Made by a program: the position numbers and the translations under genes. Source: Teredinibacter waterburyi (GTDB taxonomy: Bacteria; Pseudomonadota; Gammaproteobacteria; Pseudomonadales; Cellvibrionaceae). From it: 64,000 nucleotides of DNA. Positions 44,969 to 56,038 of this stretch are shown one piece after another (within the stretch, counting starts at the first letter, position 1; every line of letters begins with the position of its first letter). The notes beneath the pieces were generated by a model that was given only the letters and a program-made list of their open reading frames with translations, was not told where the DNA came from and did no database searches. The stretch covers positions 1-64,000 of the forward strand of contig NZ_MRUH01000121.1 of the NCBI RefSeq assembly GCF_001922985.1. The letters run 5' to 3'.

Positions 44969-46071
44969 GATAACTGTGTCGGGTTGCTTGCTAGGGGGCC
45001 ATCGAGACGTTCGTCGAGAGGCTTGCGATGCGAATCATTTAGGGGCCCGTCGAATAGCGGATTAGTGTCGTTGGTTTGGTTGTTGGCCACTAGTTCTGCC
45101 GCCAATTCAAGTGCGACTTCTAAACTGCCGTTGTCGGCCTTGCCGGTAGCGGCCAAATCGAGAGCTGTGCCATGATCGACCGAGGTGCGAATAAACGGCA
45201 GCCCAAGGGTAATGTTTACCGCGTTACCAAACCCTTTGTATTTTAATACCGGCAGGCCTTGGTCGTGATACATGGCGAGTACTGCGTCGGCGTTTTCTAG
45301 ATGCTTTGGGGTAAATAGAGTGTCGGCGGGCAGCGGGCCAATGAGTTGGTGACCGCTTGTGCGAAATTCATTTAACACCGGAATAATGGTGTCGATTTCT
45401 TCCATGCCTAAGTGCCCGCCTTCGCCTGCGTGTGGGTTTAGTCCACAGACGAGAATCCGGGGCTGCGCTATGCCAAACTTGGTTTGCATATCGGCAATTA
45501 AAATTTGCAGGGTTTCACGCAGGCTGTCTTTTTGAATTGCTGCGGCAACGTCCTTCAAAGGTAAGTGCGTAGTGGCTAGGGCGACGCGCAAGCCTGTGGT
45601 TGCCAGCATCATAACCACGCGCTTGGTATTGCTCTGTTCTGCAAAAAATTCTGTGTGACCGGAAAAGGGCACGCCAGCGTCGTTGATAATGCTTTTTTGA
45701 ACGGGCCCAGTAACCACGGCATCGAAGCTGCCATTCATGCAGCCTTGGGTCGCGGCACTTAAGGTGTTGAGTACGTAGCGCCCATTGTGGGCATCGAGTT
45801 GGCCGGGGCTGCAACTTACCCCAAGCGCAATAGGCTGTACCGTAAGTTCGCCCGCAGCGCTTGGCTCGGCGGGTGTGGCCAGTTGCTCTTCGGTAAGAAT
45901 CTTGAGTTTTAGTGGCAAGCCGAGCAATTCTGCGCGTTGGCGTAAAAGTTCGGGGTCGGCTAACGCCACCAGTTGATAGGGGCGTGCTTTTTGTGCCGCT
46001 TGAATCGCGAGGTCTGGACCTATCCCCGCGGGCTCGCCCGGCGTTAGTGCAATACGCGTGATTCTAGTCAA
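44965..46071 (-). CDS. pdxA: 4-hydroxythreonine-4-phosphate dehydrogenase
   Basis: About 368 aa. The family start is [21 protein letters not shown], from a TTG at 46071 with GAGG 8 nt upstream; a GTG at 46128, directly after the surA stop, is the alternative and would add 19 residues. [12 protein letters not shown] and [31 protein letters not shown] with zinc ligands are clear. A polar C-terminal tail of about 35 residues beyond the usual end (from VANNQTND) is extra. Works in the pyridoxal-phosphate route. Confidence 0.92.
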   Translation of the reverse strand: MTRITRIALTPGEPAGIGPDLAIQAAQKARPYQLVALADPELLRQRAELLGLPLKLKILTEEQLATPAEPSAAGELTVQPIALGVSCSPGQLDAHNGRYVLNTLSAATQGCMNGSFDAVVTGPVQKSIINDAGVPFSGHTEFFAEQSNTKRVVMMLATTGLRVALATTHLPLKDVAAAIQKDSLRETLQILIADMQTKFGIAQPRILVCGLNPHAGEGGHLGMEEIDTIIPVLNEFRTSGHQLIGPLPADTLFTPKHLENADAVLAMYHDQGLPVLKYKGFGNAVNITLGLPFIRTSVDHGTALDLAATGKADNGSLEVALELAAELVANNQTNDTNPLFDGPLNDSHRKPLDERLDGPLASNPTQLS

Positions 46072-46128
46072 GCGGGGAGCCTCAGTTGTGACGATTGATA
46101 CGGGGGCTAAGGATAGAGACGCTATCAC

Positions 46129-47421
46129 CTAAATCTTAATTTCAATAAATGCATCGTCGCGCATTTCTTGTAGCCAAATTTGCGTTTCATCTTCAAAGCG
46201 TCGGTTGGTTAGCATCTGTCGCGCTTTGGCCCGAATCGCTTCTTCAGTTAAATCTTCATCGCGACGTTCGATCACTTCGAGTAGGTGCCAACCAAATTGC
46301 GATTTAAAGACTTCACTCAATTCGCCAACTTTAGTTTTGTTTATCACGTTGCTAAATTCTGGCACAAAGGTGTCTGGTTGAGCCCAGCCCAAATCGCCAC
46401 CACCCATTTTTGAACCGATATCTTCGGAGTGATCTTTTGCTAGCTCATCAAAATTCGCTTCGCCATTGAGTATTTGTGTGCGCATCTTTTCTAGCTTGGC
46501 TTTGGCTTTTTCGTTAGTGAGAATAGCGCTGGGCTTTATCAGAATGTGACGGGCGTGTACTTGAGCAACAATCTGTTTGGTTTCGCCGCGTTTTTCATAC
46601 AATTTAAGAATGTGGAAGCCCGCTTGGCTGCGTGCTGGAGCGGCTACTTGGCCCACTTCAAGCGTTGGCGCAATTTCCGCAAACAGGGTGGGTAATTGTG
46701 ATGTCTTTCGAAAACCTAAATCACCACCTTGCAATGCTGCGGGGCCGCTGGATTCGGCGATCGCGGTTTCTGCAAAGTTTCCGCCTGCAGAGAGTTGCTC
46801 GTAAATACGTTTAGCTTTCGCTTCGGCAGTACTCACTTCTTCTTTGCTGGGGGAGGGCGGTAAGCTAATTAAAATGTGGCCTAGATGATAGTCGGGCGAG
46901 ATCCAAAATTGCGCATCGGCCGATTTTAAGAAGTTGGTGATTTCTTGGTCGGATATACGAATACGGCCACGTACCACACCTTGTGAGATATTAGAGATTA
47001 AAATTTCGCGGCGCATTCTCTCGCGAAACTCATTCAGGGTAAGCCCATCTTTTGCCAGCTCTGCAATAAGCGTGGGCTTGTCCCAGCCGCGCTCGGAAGC
47101 GATGTTGGCAACGGAGTTGTTAACGTCGGCATCTGGAACTTCAATGCCGTAGCGCTTGGCCATGTTTATTTGCAGGGTTTCGGCGATTAGTTGATCCAAA
47201 ATCTGCTTTTTAAGGATGTCTTCTTCTGGAAGACGCATACCTGCTTTGGCGGCGCGCACGGCAATATCGGCGGTGCGATTGTCGAGCTGTGTTTGGGTTA
47301 TAACCGCCTGGTCGATAATGGCGATAATTCGGTCGAGCATCTCTGGTTGTGCAGCGACTAAATTGCTGGCCAGAAGTGTGCTAAGAGAGAGTGCTGCTAA
47401 CAGGTGTTTAAATGAATGCAT
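46129..47421 (-). CDS. surA: Periplasmic chaperone SurA
   Basis: 430 aa from ATG 47421, 7 bp after the lptD stop; a longer frame to 47481 overlaps lptD. Signal peptide MHSFKHLLAALSLSTLLASNLVAAQ. N-terminal chaperone domain, then two parvulin-type PPIase repeats (YHLGHILISLP and VHARHILIKPS), and a C-terminal segment ending AFIEIKI. Assists outer-membrane proteins such as LptD, whose gene is directly upstream. Confidence 0.96.
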   Translation of the reverse strand: MHSFKHLLAALSLSTLLASNLVAAQPEMLDRIIAIIDQAVITQTQLDNRTADIAVRAAKAGMRLPEEDILKKQILDQLIAETLQINMAKRYGIEVPDADVNNSVANIASERGWDKPTLIAELAKDGLTLNEFRERMRREILISNISQGVVRGRIRISDQEITNFLKSADAQFWISPDYHLGHILISLPPSPSKEEVSTAEAKAKRIYEQLSAGGNFAETAIAESSGPAALQGGDLGFRKTSQLPTLFAEIAPTLEVGQVAAPARSQAGFHILKLYEKRGETKQIVAQVHARHILIKPSAILTNEKAKAKLEKMRTQILNGEANFDELAKDHSEDIGSKMGGGDLGWAQPDTFVPEFSNVINKTKVGELSEVFKSQFGWHLLEVIERRDEDLTEEAIRAKARQMLTNRRFEDETQIWLQEMRDDAFIEIKI

Positions 47422-47428
47422 GATTTTT

Positions 47429-49972
47429 TTACTGTTGGAGTAATTGTTCGCGCTCGCGATAGCCATAAATGCTGTCTTCAAGCAGACTGTCTACTTTCGC
47501 CCCGGAACTGCCGAGACCTTTCAATTGGATTTCTAAAAACAGGCCTTGATCATAGAGCGCATCGTTGCTCTCTGAAAGGGCTGCTATATTACTGTCCAGC
47601 CAGCGGCGCGCCAAGACCCGCGCTCGATAACAGCAATCGTTGTATTCGAGCCCGAAAAACACTTCCAGTTCCCGGCTTTGTCCAAAGTCGTAGTTGTAGC
47701 GCCCCATTGCGTACCATTGTTTGTTAATCGGAGCGATAAAGGAGGCGTCAACCTGATCTAACCCTTGGTTGCTCGCCGAACTCGTTCCTGCACGTACGTA
47801 GCTGTAGGCGATATTGACGAGGGTTTCATTGGCACTGCTGGCGTATTGCATACCGGCCGTACCGCGGCTGAACTTTGACGATTCTTGGTCGTAAAGTGCG
47901 GTGGTGTAAAAACGCCCAAGCGAGCCGAGGTTGATGCGCATCTCCCCCGCTATTTCTGACGTGGCCTTGTTGCTGATGGCTTCGTCCAGCGTAATCCGGC
48001 GCTTATCGTAATAGTGGATTTGGCCAATGCTGGCGCTGAACAGCTCTTCACCAGTGCTGTTGTCGTACCAGCGCGAGGTGACACCAGTGGTGAGCCGGCG
48101 GGTGTCATCGAGCCTGTCACCGCCACTGAAGCGGGTGTCGCGATAAAGCTGTGAATAGGTAAAAGTACGGTCACTGGTATCGAAGTTTACCGATTGGCCG
48201 TCATCGGTAATGTTAAAAAGGTCGCTGTGATCATCGTACTGCCGATACACATAAAACATGCGGGGTTCGATGGTTTGCAAAAATCGACCGCTGTTGTGTT
48301 CGAATATTAAGCCTGTATCGATGCTGCCTTGCGCCGCCGCGACGCCGAGAGATGAGTCGGCATCAAACGAGAGTGCCTCATCGTCGAGCTCGTAATTAAG
48401 GCTCTTGACGCCAATTTCAGGCCGGAAAAACCCCCAGCTAGCACGTCGATCCCAGTTGATGCGGTAGTCCGTTGCTAAGCGATGCCCGGTAATGACCGGT
48501 CGGCCGTCGGCCCAGTATTTGTCGTTGTGAGTAAAGTGGTTGTACTCGTTATCTAGTTCAAAGCCAAATCCTTGCCAGCGGTAATAGCCGTCCATACGAA
48601 TTTGCGGTAGGCGCTGGTAGGGGTCGTCAACATCGTAGAGCAGCACCTGATAGTTCTGTAGTCGACTGCTTAGTTGCCAATTCTGAAACATGTAGCCCGC
48701 TTCAAACGACTGGTTCAGGTGAGTGGTGTTTTGCAGGCTAAGGGAACTCGCACCCAAGTCTCGAAAGTAATCGTTGTCACTCACGTTGGTGTAATCCAAG
48801 CGGGTGTACCAGGCGTCGTCGGTACCGCCAATCTGCTCGAAGTGGTTCATCCAGCGGCCTTTACCCTGATGTGGTTTGGCTTCGGCTTCGCTGATTAGGC
48901 CAGCATTTATTTGGTCTTCTAGTTCGGGGTTAAGACCGCCGCGATCGTTGGCAAGGTAGGCGCCATTGTACTGGCTTAGCCAGTTGGCACTTAGGTGACG
49001 GGTTTCTAGCTCTAACATCGCGCCCCGTTTAAAGAGGAGTCGCGGGGTGATGGTGGCATCTAAATTTGGCGCGATGTTCCAGTAGTAGGGCTGGGCAATA
49101 TCAACGCCGTTTGTTTCGCTAACACTGAGCGAGGGGAACAGCAGCCCAGATTTGCGCTCTTCGCCAACGGGGAAGCTAATGTAAGGAACATAGAGAATAG
49201 GAATATCGGCTACTCGCAACACCACATTGCGGCCAGTACCTTGATTGTTGGCGGCATCTAGGCTGATTTCATCGCCTTCCAAACTCCAAGCGTTGCTGCC
49301 GGGTTCGCAGCTGGTGAATTTGCCGTCGCGAAGAATAATGACCTTATCTTCGGTTTGTTGCACTGATGCTGCGCCGCCGCGAAGATGTTGGCGGTGCAAT
49401 ACAAAGCTAGCATCGTTGAATTCGGCGGTGTTGTTGCCGCCATTCATATGGGCTTCGCTGCCACGTAGCACAACACCGGGCTGACGAATGGTGACATTCC
49501 CCTCGAGACTCGCCTGATCTGTGTCGATTTGGTAGGTCATGACCTCGGCGCCGATTTCGCGCGGACCTTGAGATACGCGCACATCGCCACTTAGTATGGC
49601 GACTTCACCATCGGTCATGGTGGAGGCGTCAGCTTCAATAACGAGAGGCAGCTGATCTAAATCGGTATTTAGCTCGCCAGAGGAACGCAATTGCTCTAAG
49701 CGGTCCGCCATAGGGTCGACATACATGCCGGTGCAGCCGCTACGCAGGGCTTGTTTTTGTTCTGGGCTGAGCAGTTCATAGGGAACCCAGTCGAAATTGT
49801 CTATGGGACTAGTCGCTGGCTCGTCAACCGTTGCCGCAAAACTTAACGGCGACAAACACGCGGTGAGCAGGTGCAAGTATGAACCTATCGCAATAGCGCG
49901 TGCAGGCGAACGCTGTTTCCGACTCGCGCTTAGCCCGGAGGGCAACTTGTAGCGGGAGTGGGGCTTGGGCAT
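47429..49972 (-). CDS. lptD: LPS-assembly protein LptD
   Basis: 847 aa. The ATG at 49972 has GAAGGA 8 nt upstream; the frame extends 9 codons further without support. After an N-terminal basic region and signal segment, the OstA domain (LPLVIEADASTMTDGEVAILSGDVRVSQGPREIGAEVM) is followed by a long beta-barrel. Cysteines C126-area and a C-terminal CCYRARV pair fit the disulfide pattern. Inserts lipopolysaccharide in the outer leaflet. Divergent from amgK. Confidence 0.95.
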   Translation of the reverse strand: MPKPHSRYKLPSGLSASRKQRSPARAIAIGSYLHLLTACLSPLSFAATVDEPATSPIDNFDWVPYELLSPEQKQALRSGCTGMYVDPMADRLEQLRSSGELNTDLDQLPLVIEADASTMTDGEVAILSGDVRVSQGPREIGAEVMTYQIDTDQASLEGNVTIRQPGVVLRGSEAHMNGGNNTAEFNDASFVLHRQHLRGGAASVQQTEDKVIILRDGKFTSCEPGSNAWSLEGDEISLDAANNQGTGRNVVLRVADIPILYVPYISFPVGEERKSGLLFPSLSVSETNGVDIAQPYYWNIAPNLDATITPRLLFKRGAMLELETRHLSANWLSQYNGAYLANDRGGLNPELEDQINAGLISEAEAKPHQGKGRWMNHFEQIGGTDDAWYTRLDYTNVSDNDYFRDLGASSLSLQNTTHLNQSFEAGYMFQNWQLSSRLQNYQVLLYDVDDPYQRLPQIRMDGYYRWQGFGFELDNEYNHFTHNDKYWADGRPVITGHRLATDYRINWDRRASWGFFRPEIGVKSLNYELDDEALSFDADSSLGVAAAQGSIDTGLIFEHNSGRFLQTIEPRMFYVYRQYDDHSDLFNITDDGQSVNFDTSDRTFTYSQLYRDTRFSGGDRLDDTRRLTTGVTSRWYDNSTGEELFSASIGQIHYYDKRRITLDEAISNKATSEIAGEMRINLGSLGRFYTTALYDQESSKFSRGTAGMQYASSANETLVNIAYSYVRAGTSSASNQGLDQVDASFIAPINKQWYAMGRYNYDFGQSRELEVFFGLEYNDCCYRARVLARRWLDSNIAALSESNDALYDQGLFLEIQLKGLGSSGAKVDSLLEDSIYGYREREQLLQQ

Positions 49973-50387
49973 ACTGGCGTCCTTCAAAAAGCGCGGCAAA
50001 AAATGATCGGCGGCGGTAATATCAATTGAAATATTTGTAATAGCACATGTATAAAAAACGTGCGGCTCGCTCGCAGATTCAACAAGCAGTGCACGGCAGG
50101 TGCTAATGGAGCCGAGATTCTACTGGTGTAACTGCCAATAGTACATTCAAGCTGGGCAAATGCAGGAAAAACTAGAACAATAAATCCTCTTGCACGACTA
50201 AACTTCAAAATACGATTCAGATAAATCGATTTCAGCCGAGTCGTAAATGGCTCCATTTGATTGCGGCGAGTCAGGCGTTAGATTTAATGTTGCGATATTT
50301 AATTTAGAGAGTCCGCGCGGGCCTAGTTAGCCTTGCGCGATTCGCTATTTGGATTAATGGGTTCAATCAAATAAGAAGGAGAGCTTT
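49973..50387. other. Divergent promoter region lptD/amgK
   Basis: 415 bp between divergent genes. It must hold both promoters; AT-rich segment near 50285-50305. No ORF, RNA or clear operator is supported. Confidence 0.4.
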
Positions 50388-51476
50388 GTGGCTGCAGGTC
50401 AAACCGCTTTATCACTCTCGGAAGCTCAGCGGCAGCAGATGATTGCCGAATTAGCGCAGTGGGTTTCTGAACAGCTAGCGCAACAGGGGGGCGCGTCGCA
50501 GGTCAATTATCATTTGCCCATTACCCCTGATAATTGGCAGCCGCTTGGTGGCGACGCTGGTTTTAGGCGCTACTTTCGCATTGCGGGCAGTACTAACTTG
50601 TTGGCGGTTTGGGCGCCTCCCAGTACCGAGAAAAACCACGCCTTTGTTGTGATTGCGGAGTTTTTGCGCAATCGCGGGATTCCCGCTCCACAAGTGCTGG
50701 GGTTTGAGGCCGAGCGAGGTTTTTTGCTGGTGGAAGACTTTGGCGAGTTGATGTATCTCGACCAGTTAAATGCCGATAACGTCGACGCACTCTACGGTCA
50801 AGCGTTGATCTGTCTACTGCGTATACAACAGTGCGAGGCGGACAAAACCATTTTTGAGCCTTACGATATGCCCATTTTACAGCGTGAAATGGGGCTATTT
50901 AGTGAGTGGTTTGTGCCCCGGCTATTGGGTTATGAGCTTACCTGCGATGAGCGAGAAATGTTAGCCCGCAGTTTTTCAATACTGGCAGAAAGTGCGCTAG
51001 AGCAGCCACAGGTGATCGTCCACCGCGATTTCCACTCTCGAAACTTAGTTTATCGCGATCACGCTTGCCCCGGCATTATCGACTTTCAGGACGCGTTGCT
51101 GGGGCCAATCACCTACGACCTCGTATCTTTGTTAAAAGATTGTTATATCCAGTGGCCCGCAGACAAAGTGCGTGCTTGGGCCTTGGCTTACGGGGCTATG
51201 GCGGTAGAGGCCGACATTATAGCGCCAACCTCTGAGGCGACTTTTTTGCGTTGGTTTGAACTCATGGGTTTGCAGCGGCACATTAAAGTGCTGGGCATTT
51301 TCGCTCGGCTTTATTTGCGAGATGGCAAGCAGGCTTACCTTAAAGATCTACCTTTGGTGGTGGAATACACTCGCAGCTGTGCGCGAGGCTATCCGGAGTT
51401 GGCAGAATTCAGTCAATGGTTTGAACAGACGCTAATGCCGATTATTAGTACCCAAAGCTGGATGAGCGAGCGGTGA
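50388..51476 (+). CDS. amgK: N-acetylmuramate/N-acetylglucosamine kinase (APH fold)
   Basis: 362 aa. GTG at 50388 with AAGGAGAG 6 nt upstream. Aminoglycoside-phosphotransferase fold: PLGGDAGFRRYFR, FLLVEDFGE, catalytic HRDFHSRNL and metal-binding IDFQDALLGP. Located divergent from lptD and overlapping murU, the arrangement of the Pseudomonas cell-wall recycling pathway. Phosphorylates MurNAc at C1. Confidence 0.93.
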   Translation: MAAGQTALSLSEAQRQQMIAELAQWVSEQLAQQGGASQVNYHLPITPDNWQPLGGDAGFRRYFRIAGSTNLLAVWAPPSTEKNHAFVVIAEFLRNRGIPAPQVLGFEAERGFLLVEDFGELMYLDQLNADNVDALYGQALICLLRIQQCEADKTIFEPYDMPILQREMGLFSEWFVPRLLGYELTCDEREMLARSFSILAESALEQPQVIVHRDFHSRNLVYRDHACPGIIDFQDALLGPITYDLVSLLKDCYIQWPADKVRAWALAYGAMAVEADIIAPTSEATFLRWFELMGLQRHIKVLGIFARLYLRDGKQAYLKDLPLVVEYTRSCARGYPELAEFSQWFEQTLMPIISTQSWMSER

Positions 51477-52219
51477 TCCGCACCGCAATGCTTTTGGCTG
51501 CGGGCGAGGGACGGCGCATGCGGCCTCTAACCCTAACCACCCCAAAACCGCTGCTGCCGGTAGCCGGTTCGAGCCTTATCCAATTACAGCTTGCGCGTTT
51601 GCGTGACGCTGGCATCGAGCGCGTGGTAATTAACTTGGCTTATCTCGGCGAGCAGATCGCTCAAGCCCTTGGTGATGGCCGTCAGTTGGGGTTGGAAATT
51701 GTCTACTCGCGCGAAGCGCAACCACTCGAGACCGGCGGCGGCCTGAATGCCGCCTTGCCATTATTGGGGCGTGAGCCGTTTTTATTGGTTAACGGTGATG
51801 TTTGGAGCGATATTGATCTGTTTGGTTTGGCGAAGGTTGGGCTGAAATCTGAAAGTCTTGCGCATCTGGTGATGGTGCCTAACCCCAACCATAATGGCGC
51901 GGGTGACTTCAGTTTGGCGGCGGATGGCAAGCTTCAGCTCGTTACTGGTGAGCCGGATAGGGTGAGCCTTGGATCTAAAAACCGCATAGTTTCGGCCCCT
52001 TCTTTTGGTATCGCTTGCACCTATAGCGGCGTGGCCATACTTGATCCAGCGGCGATTCAAACCTATCCAAAGCGTCGCAATCTATTTCCGTTGCGAGAGG
52101 TGCTTTATTGGCTGATCGAGCAGCGCCGGATTAGCGGTGAGCTTCATCAGGGCGCTTGGTTGGATGTCGGCACGCCTGAGCGTTTAGCTGAGCTGCGGGA
52201 ATTGCTGGAAGCACGTTAA
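51473..52219 (+). CDS. murU: N-acetylmuramate alpha-1-phosphate uridylyltransferase
   Basis: 248 aa nucleotidyltransferase: MLLAAGEGRRMRPLTLTTPKPLLPVAG, LVNGDVWSDID and the GEL...WLDVGTPERL end. GTG start overlaps amgK stop by 4 bp. Makes UDP-MurNAc from MurNAc-1-P, bypassing GlcNAc and fosfomycin-sensitive steps. Confidence 0.93.
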   Translation: MIRTAMLLAAGEGRRMRPLTLTTPKPLLPVAGSSLIQLQLARLRDAGIERVVINLAYLGEQIAQALGDGRQLGLEIVYSREAQPLETGGGLNAALPLLGREPFLLVNGDVWSDIDLFGLAKVGLKSESLAHLVMVPNPNHNGAGDFSLAADGKLQLVTGEPDRVSLGSKNRIVSAPSFGIACTYSGVAILDPAAIQTYPKRRNLFPLREVLYWLIEQRRISGELHQGAWLDVGTPERLAELRELLEAR

Positions 52220-52229
52220 TGATTAATCT

Positions 52230-53399
52230 CTAGCGCTTCCCGATCTCAACACCGCGTGCATTTTTATAAAGGTAGCCGCGCACTCGTTTTGCCAGTTGGC
52301 TATGTTGGTTCTCGCGCTCGAGGGTTGGCCAGATGAGTTGTAACTGTCGGTAGCCGCTTAACTGCTGTTGTTTCGCCGCGCGCTGGCGCGCCGCCGCTTC
52401 TATGTTGTCGCGGTAATCGAGGTTATAAAAAATATCCAATATCGGTAACTGACGGTCTAGTATGCGTTCAACCAGCATTGGCTCTTGTTCGCCGCTAGGC
52501 AACATGTTGCGGGGGTTTACCAGAACTAAGGCGCGGATTGGCCGCTGCACATTTGAGTGGTTTCGTTTGTTTTTTTGCGACCCCGGTGGCAGGGTTAATT
52601 CCGGCGGCGTCACGGCTTCCAAGTAGGCGGCCGCGCGTGCGGCGCCGAGCCCCTGACCTAACAGTACAATATTGTATTGTCCTCGTGAGTTTAGATATTC
52701 CATTGCGGCTTTAATCCGAGCCTGAACTTCTAGCTCAAGGGCGATAGCGTCATCAGATTCTCGCTGCTGTGTTTGTTGAGTTTCGTCTTTTGCTAGTTCT
52801 TGGGTCGTACCGGGCGGAGGTTCTGTGGGCGGTTCGTAGGCCTCATCCTCTGGTGCGACTGCGGGTACGGTTGAAGAATCATCAGGCGGTACTTTGTTGT
52901 CGTTCGCGGTGACGATTGGCAAGATACGGGCGCTCGGTTGTGTCTGCGCTGGATCGGGCAAAGCGACGGACAGTGTAGTCCAGCCATGGTCTGATAGCTC
53001 CGAACGCAGCTGGGAAATAGCATCCGGTGAATTTAAGGTTTGCCCCGCGCCGTGCAATATCAACACGGCACCAAAGGGTTCACCGCTGGTCTCTGTTTGC
53101 CAGAGGCTGAGAAACGTCTTGCCTGCGGCATTGAGTTCCACCAAACCCTGCCCCACTAACTCCTGTTTAAGTAATCGCGTTTGGCTTAGGGTTGGGTTGG
53201 CGGGAGAGCGCTTGATTGGTGTAGGTTTGGTGCTAGCAGCGGCTGCTGATTCTGAATTTGGAGTATTGTTTGCGGGCGGGGGCTCTTGCGCTAATCCAGC
53301 GCTAGCCAGACTCATACAGACACTAATTAAGAGCGTGTTATAGCGTTGGACGAAGCGGCGGCCGATACGGGTACTATAGGTGTTTAGAGAAGTTGTCAT
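52230..53399 (-). CDS. DUF3530 family alpha/beta-hydrolase-like protein
   Basis: 389 aa from ATG 53399; a GTG 18 nt earlier is an alternative. Signal segment YNTLLISVCMSLASAGLAQ directs export. A polar linker rich in Pro/Ser/Glu lies before and inside the domain. The core GAVLILHGAGQTLNSPDAISQL and IVLLGQGLGAARAAAYL resemble an alpha/beta hydrolase with a G-Q-G-L-G elbow where a Ser is usual, so it may lack ordinary esterase activity. DUF3530 members have no settled function. Convergent with murU. Confidence 0.8.
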   Translation of the reverse strand: MTTSLNTYSTRIGRRFVQRYNTLLISVCMSLASAGLAQEPPPANNTPNSESAAAASTKPTPIKRSPANPTLSQTRLLKQELVGQGLVELNAAGKTFLSLWQTETSGEPFGAVLILHGAGQTLNSPDAISQLRSELSDHGWTTLSVALPDPAQTQPSARILPIVTANDNKVPPDDSSTVPAVAPEDEAYEPPTEPPPGTTQELAKDETQQTQQRESDDAIALELEVQARIKAAMEYLNSRGQYNIVLLGQGLGAARAAAYLEAVTPPELTLPPGSQKNKRNHSNVQRPIRALVLVNPRNMLPSGEQEPMLVERILDRQLPILDIFYNLDYRDNIEAAARQRAAKQQQLSGYRQLQLIWPTLERENQHSQLAKRVRGYLYKNARGVEIGKR

Positions 53400-53474
53400 A
53401 TTCAGTACAATAGCCACAGATAATTTTTGCCAGATGCTGGCTTACAGGTTTAATGAAATCCCAAGGTTGCAACA

Positions 53475-54191
53475 ATGGTTACATCGAACGTCTCAGTTTT
53501 AGCGAATGTAGAACAAACTGCTCCTCATTACAGGATAGCACCTTCTATTCTTGCGGCCGATTTTGCACGGCTTGGTGAAGAAGCCGCCGCCGTATTAGAC
53601 GCTGGCGCCGACATTATTCACTTTGATGTGATGGACAATCATTACGTGCCCAACCTTAGTTTTGGGCCGATGGTGTGTAAGGCGCTGCGAGACTACGGCA
53701 TAACCGCACCCATCGATGTACATTTGATGGTGACGCCAGTCGACGACCTGATTAGCGGCTTTGCCGATGCGGGGGCCACCTACATTACCTTTCATCCCGA
53801 TGCTACCCGCCACCTAGATCGCTCGCTAAAACTAATTCGCGACAAGGGCTGTAAACCGGGGTTGGTACTGAACCCTGCGGTGGGATTTGATGGCATTGAA
53901 TTTGTGTTGGATCAGCTCGATATGCTGTTACTCATGTCGGTAAACCCAGGTTTTGGCGGCCAGAAATTTTTACCCTACGTGCTCGATAAAGTCGCGCGTG
54001 CACGCGAACTAATTGATGCGCGCGGGCTATCGACTCACCTAGAGGTTGACGGCGGTGTGACGGCTGAAAACATTGCAGCGTTAGCCGCTGCCGGTGCAGA
54101 TACGTTTGTCGCCGGTTCCGCTATTTTTGGTGCGCCGGATTATCGCGCAGCGATCGCGCAAATGCGTGATAAACTGGCATCTGTTGATTAA
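53475..54191 (+). CDS. rpe: Ribulose-phosphate 3-epimerase
   Basis: 238 aa. Canonical blocks: [51 protein letters not shown] and [20 protein letters not shown]. An about 18-residue N-terminal extension precedes the conserved PSILAAD. Pentose-phosphate and Calvin-type enzyme. It precedes trpE, but the usual gph between them is absent. Confidence 0.96.
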   Translation: MVTSNVSVLANVEQTAPHYRIAPSILAADFARLGEEAAAVLDAGADIIHFDVMDNHYVPNLSFGPMVCKALRDYGITAPIDVHLMVTPVDDLISGFADAGATYITFHPDATRHLDRSLKLIRDKGCKPGLVLNPAVGFDGIEFVLDQLDMLLLMSVNPGFGGQKFLPYVLDKVARARELIDARGLSTHLEVDGGVTAENIAALAAAGADTFVAGSAIFGAPDYRAAIAQMRDKLASVD

Positions 54192-54416
54192 TGTTTAAAA
54201 CAACTAGGCTATATCCATTCTTATGATGCTCAAACGTCATTTCATTTCTGGGTTTTTATTCATCGAGCGCTGGCGCCAGCTAGATGCCTAGCGCCGCCGT
54301 ATCGGCGCGTCACTGTTCAGCGCTGAAAGCCGCTCTGTTATTGTCGCTACCCAAGTGCGTTTGAGCCGCTTGCAATGCTTGGTCTTTAGCTTAGATTTTT
54401 AGAAAGAGATTCCACC

Positions 54417-55886
54417 ATGACTCCCGAAATGTTTACCCAGCTTGTCGGCGAGGGCTACAACCGTATCCCCGTAACACGCGAAGTACTGGCTGATACTGAA
54501 ACGCCACTATCCAGTTACTTAAAGCTTGCCAGTGGTCCTTATTCCTACTTGTTTGAATCTGTACAGGGCGGCGAAAAGTGGGGGCGGTATTCGATTATCG
54601 GTCTGCCAGCTTCAGAGCGTATAGAAGCGCGCGGCAATCAAATTTCTCACATCCTTGATGGCAAAATTATCGATGAGATTCAAAGCGACGACCCGCTTGA
54701 ATTCGTGCGACAGTTTCAGCAGCGCTACCAAGTACCCGAGTTGGAAGGCCTACCGAATTTCAGTGGCGGCCTAGTTGGCTATTTTGCCTACGACTGTGTG
54801 CGCTATGTCGAACCGAAACTTGCCGCGTCGACACCGCCCGACGAGCTAAACACGCCGGATATCCTGCTGATGATTTCAGAAGAGGTGCTGGTGTTCGATA
54901 ATCTGCGTGGAAAAATGCACATAGTGGTACACGCAGATCCGGCTCGTGACGGCGCCCTTGCCGATGCCGAGGCACGTCTAGATATGCTCGAACAGCGTTT
55001 GGCCGCCGTGGTTCCCCATGCGCCCGCGATGCGATCAAATCCTGGCAACTATAAAAGTGAAGCCAATTTTGTGTCGAGTTACGGCCGTGATCGTTTTATG
55101 GCCGATGTCGACCGCATTAAAGATTATATTTTGGCTGGCGACACTATGCAGGTGGTGATCTCTCAGCGGTTGAGCCACGACTATAACGGCGAGCCCATTA
55201 ACCTCTACCGCGCTTTGCGTTGCTTGAACCCGTCTCCTTACATGTATTTTCTGAATTTGGGGGATCACCATGTGGTAGGTTCCAGCCCCGAAATTTTGGC
55301 GCGCTTAGAAGACGGGGAAATGACCGTGCGACCAATCGCCGGCACCCGTCGTCGTGGTTATAGCGAAGCGGAAGATAAGGCACTAGAAGTAGAGCTAGTG
55401 AACGATCCTAAAGAAATTGCCGAGCACCTGATGTTGATCGATTTGGGTCGCAATGACGTAGGACGTGTAGCCGAAATAGGTTCAGTTAAACTCACCGAAA
55501 AAATGGTTGTGGAACGTTTTTCGCACGTAATGCATATAACATCCAATGTTACTGGCCAGCTCAAGGCGGGAATGGATGCCATTGACGTACTTAGGGCGGC
55601 TTTACCCGCAGGAACACTCTCCGGAGCGCCAAAAATCCGCGCTATGGAGATTGTTGACGAATTTGAGCCGGTCAAGCGTGGGATTTATGGCGGCGCAGTG
55701 GGGTATTTGGCGTGGAATGGCAATATGGATACTGCGATTGCCATCCGCACGGCGGTGCTAAAGGACGAAAAACTTTACGTTCAGGCGGGAGCCGGCGTTG
55801 TCGCCGACTCGATTCCTGAACTGGAGTGGAAAGAAACTATGAATAAAGCGCGTGCTTTGTTTTCAGCATTGGATTGGGCACAGTAG
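54417..55886 (+). CDS. trpE: Anthranilate synthase component I
   Basis: 489 aa. Chorismate-binding domain with [69 protein letters not shown] and GAGVVADS. First committed step of tryptophan synthesis. AAAGAG lies about 10 nt before ATG. Its partner trpG is 7.4 kb downstream instead of adjacent. The 225 bp leader shows no Trp-codon peptide or attenuator I can support. Confidence 0.96.
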   Translation: MTPEMFTQLVGEGYNRIPVTREVLADTETPLSSYLKLASGPYSYLFESVQGGEKWGRYSIIGLPASERIEARGNQISHILDGKIIDEIQSDDPLEFVRQFQQRYQVPELEGLPNFSGGLVGYFAYDCVRYVEPKLAASTPPDELNTPDILLMISEEVLVFDNLRGKMHIVVHADPARDGALADAEARLDMLEQRLAAVVPHAPAMRSNPGNYKSEANFVSSYGRDRFMADVDRIKDYILAGDTMQVVISQRLSHDYNGEPINLYRALRCLNPSPYMYFLNLGDHHVVGSSPEILARLEDGEMTVRPIAGTRRRGYSEAEDKALEVELVNDPKEIAEHLMLIDLGRNDVGRVAEIGSVKLTEKMVVERFSHVMHITSNVTGQLKAGMDAIDVLRAALPAGTLSGAPKIRAMEIVDEFEPVKRGIYGGAVGYLAWNGNMDTAIAIRTAVLKDEKLYVQAGAGVVADSIPELEWKETMNKARALFSALDWAQ

Positions 55887-56038
55887 TCAAAAGCGGTTAA
55901 CCTTTATACAGCGCCGAGGTATAGTGGCGCTGTTAATGTTGGTTATAAATAAGCCAGTAGGGTCCGTTTGGGTTGCAGTCGGGTGAGTCGCGGGCGCGAC
56001 CACCTCAATTCTCAAACCGTAATAGCAGGGGAATTATC

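Noticed and set aside
49984-50256. 90-codon frame in the lptD/amgK gap
   Set aside because: No family, no convincing start site, and composition like the intergenic DNA.
52230-53399. Active serine esterase
   Set aside because: The predicted nucleophile elbow reads GQGLG with Gln where Ser is expected, so an active esterase is not claimed.
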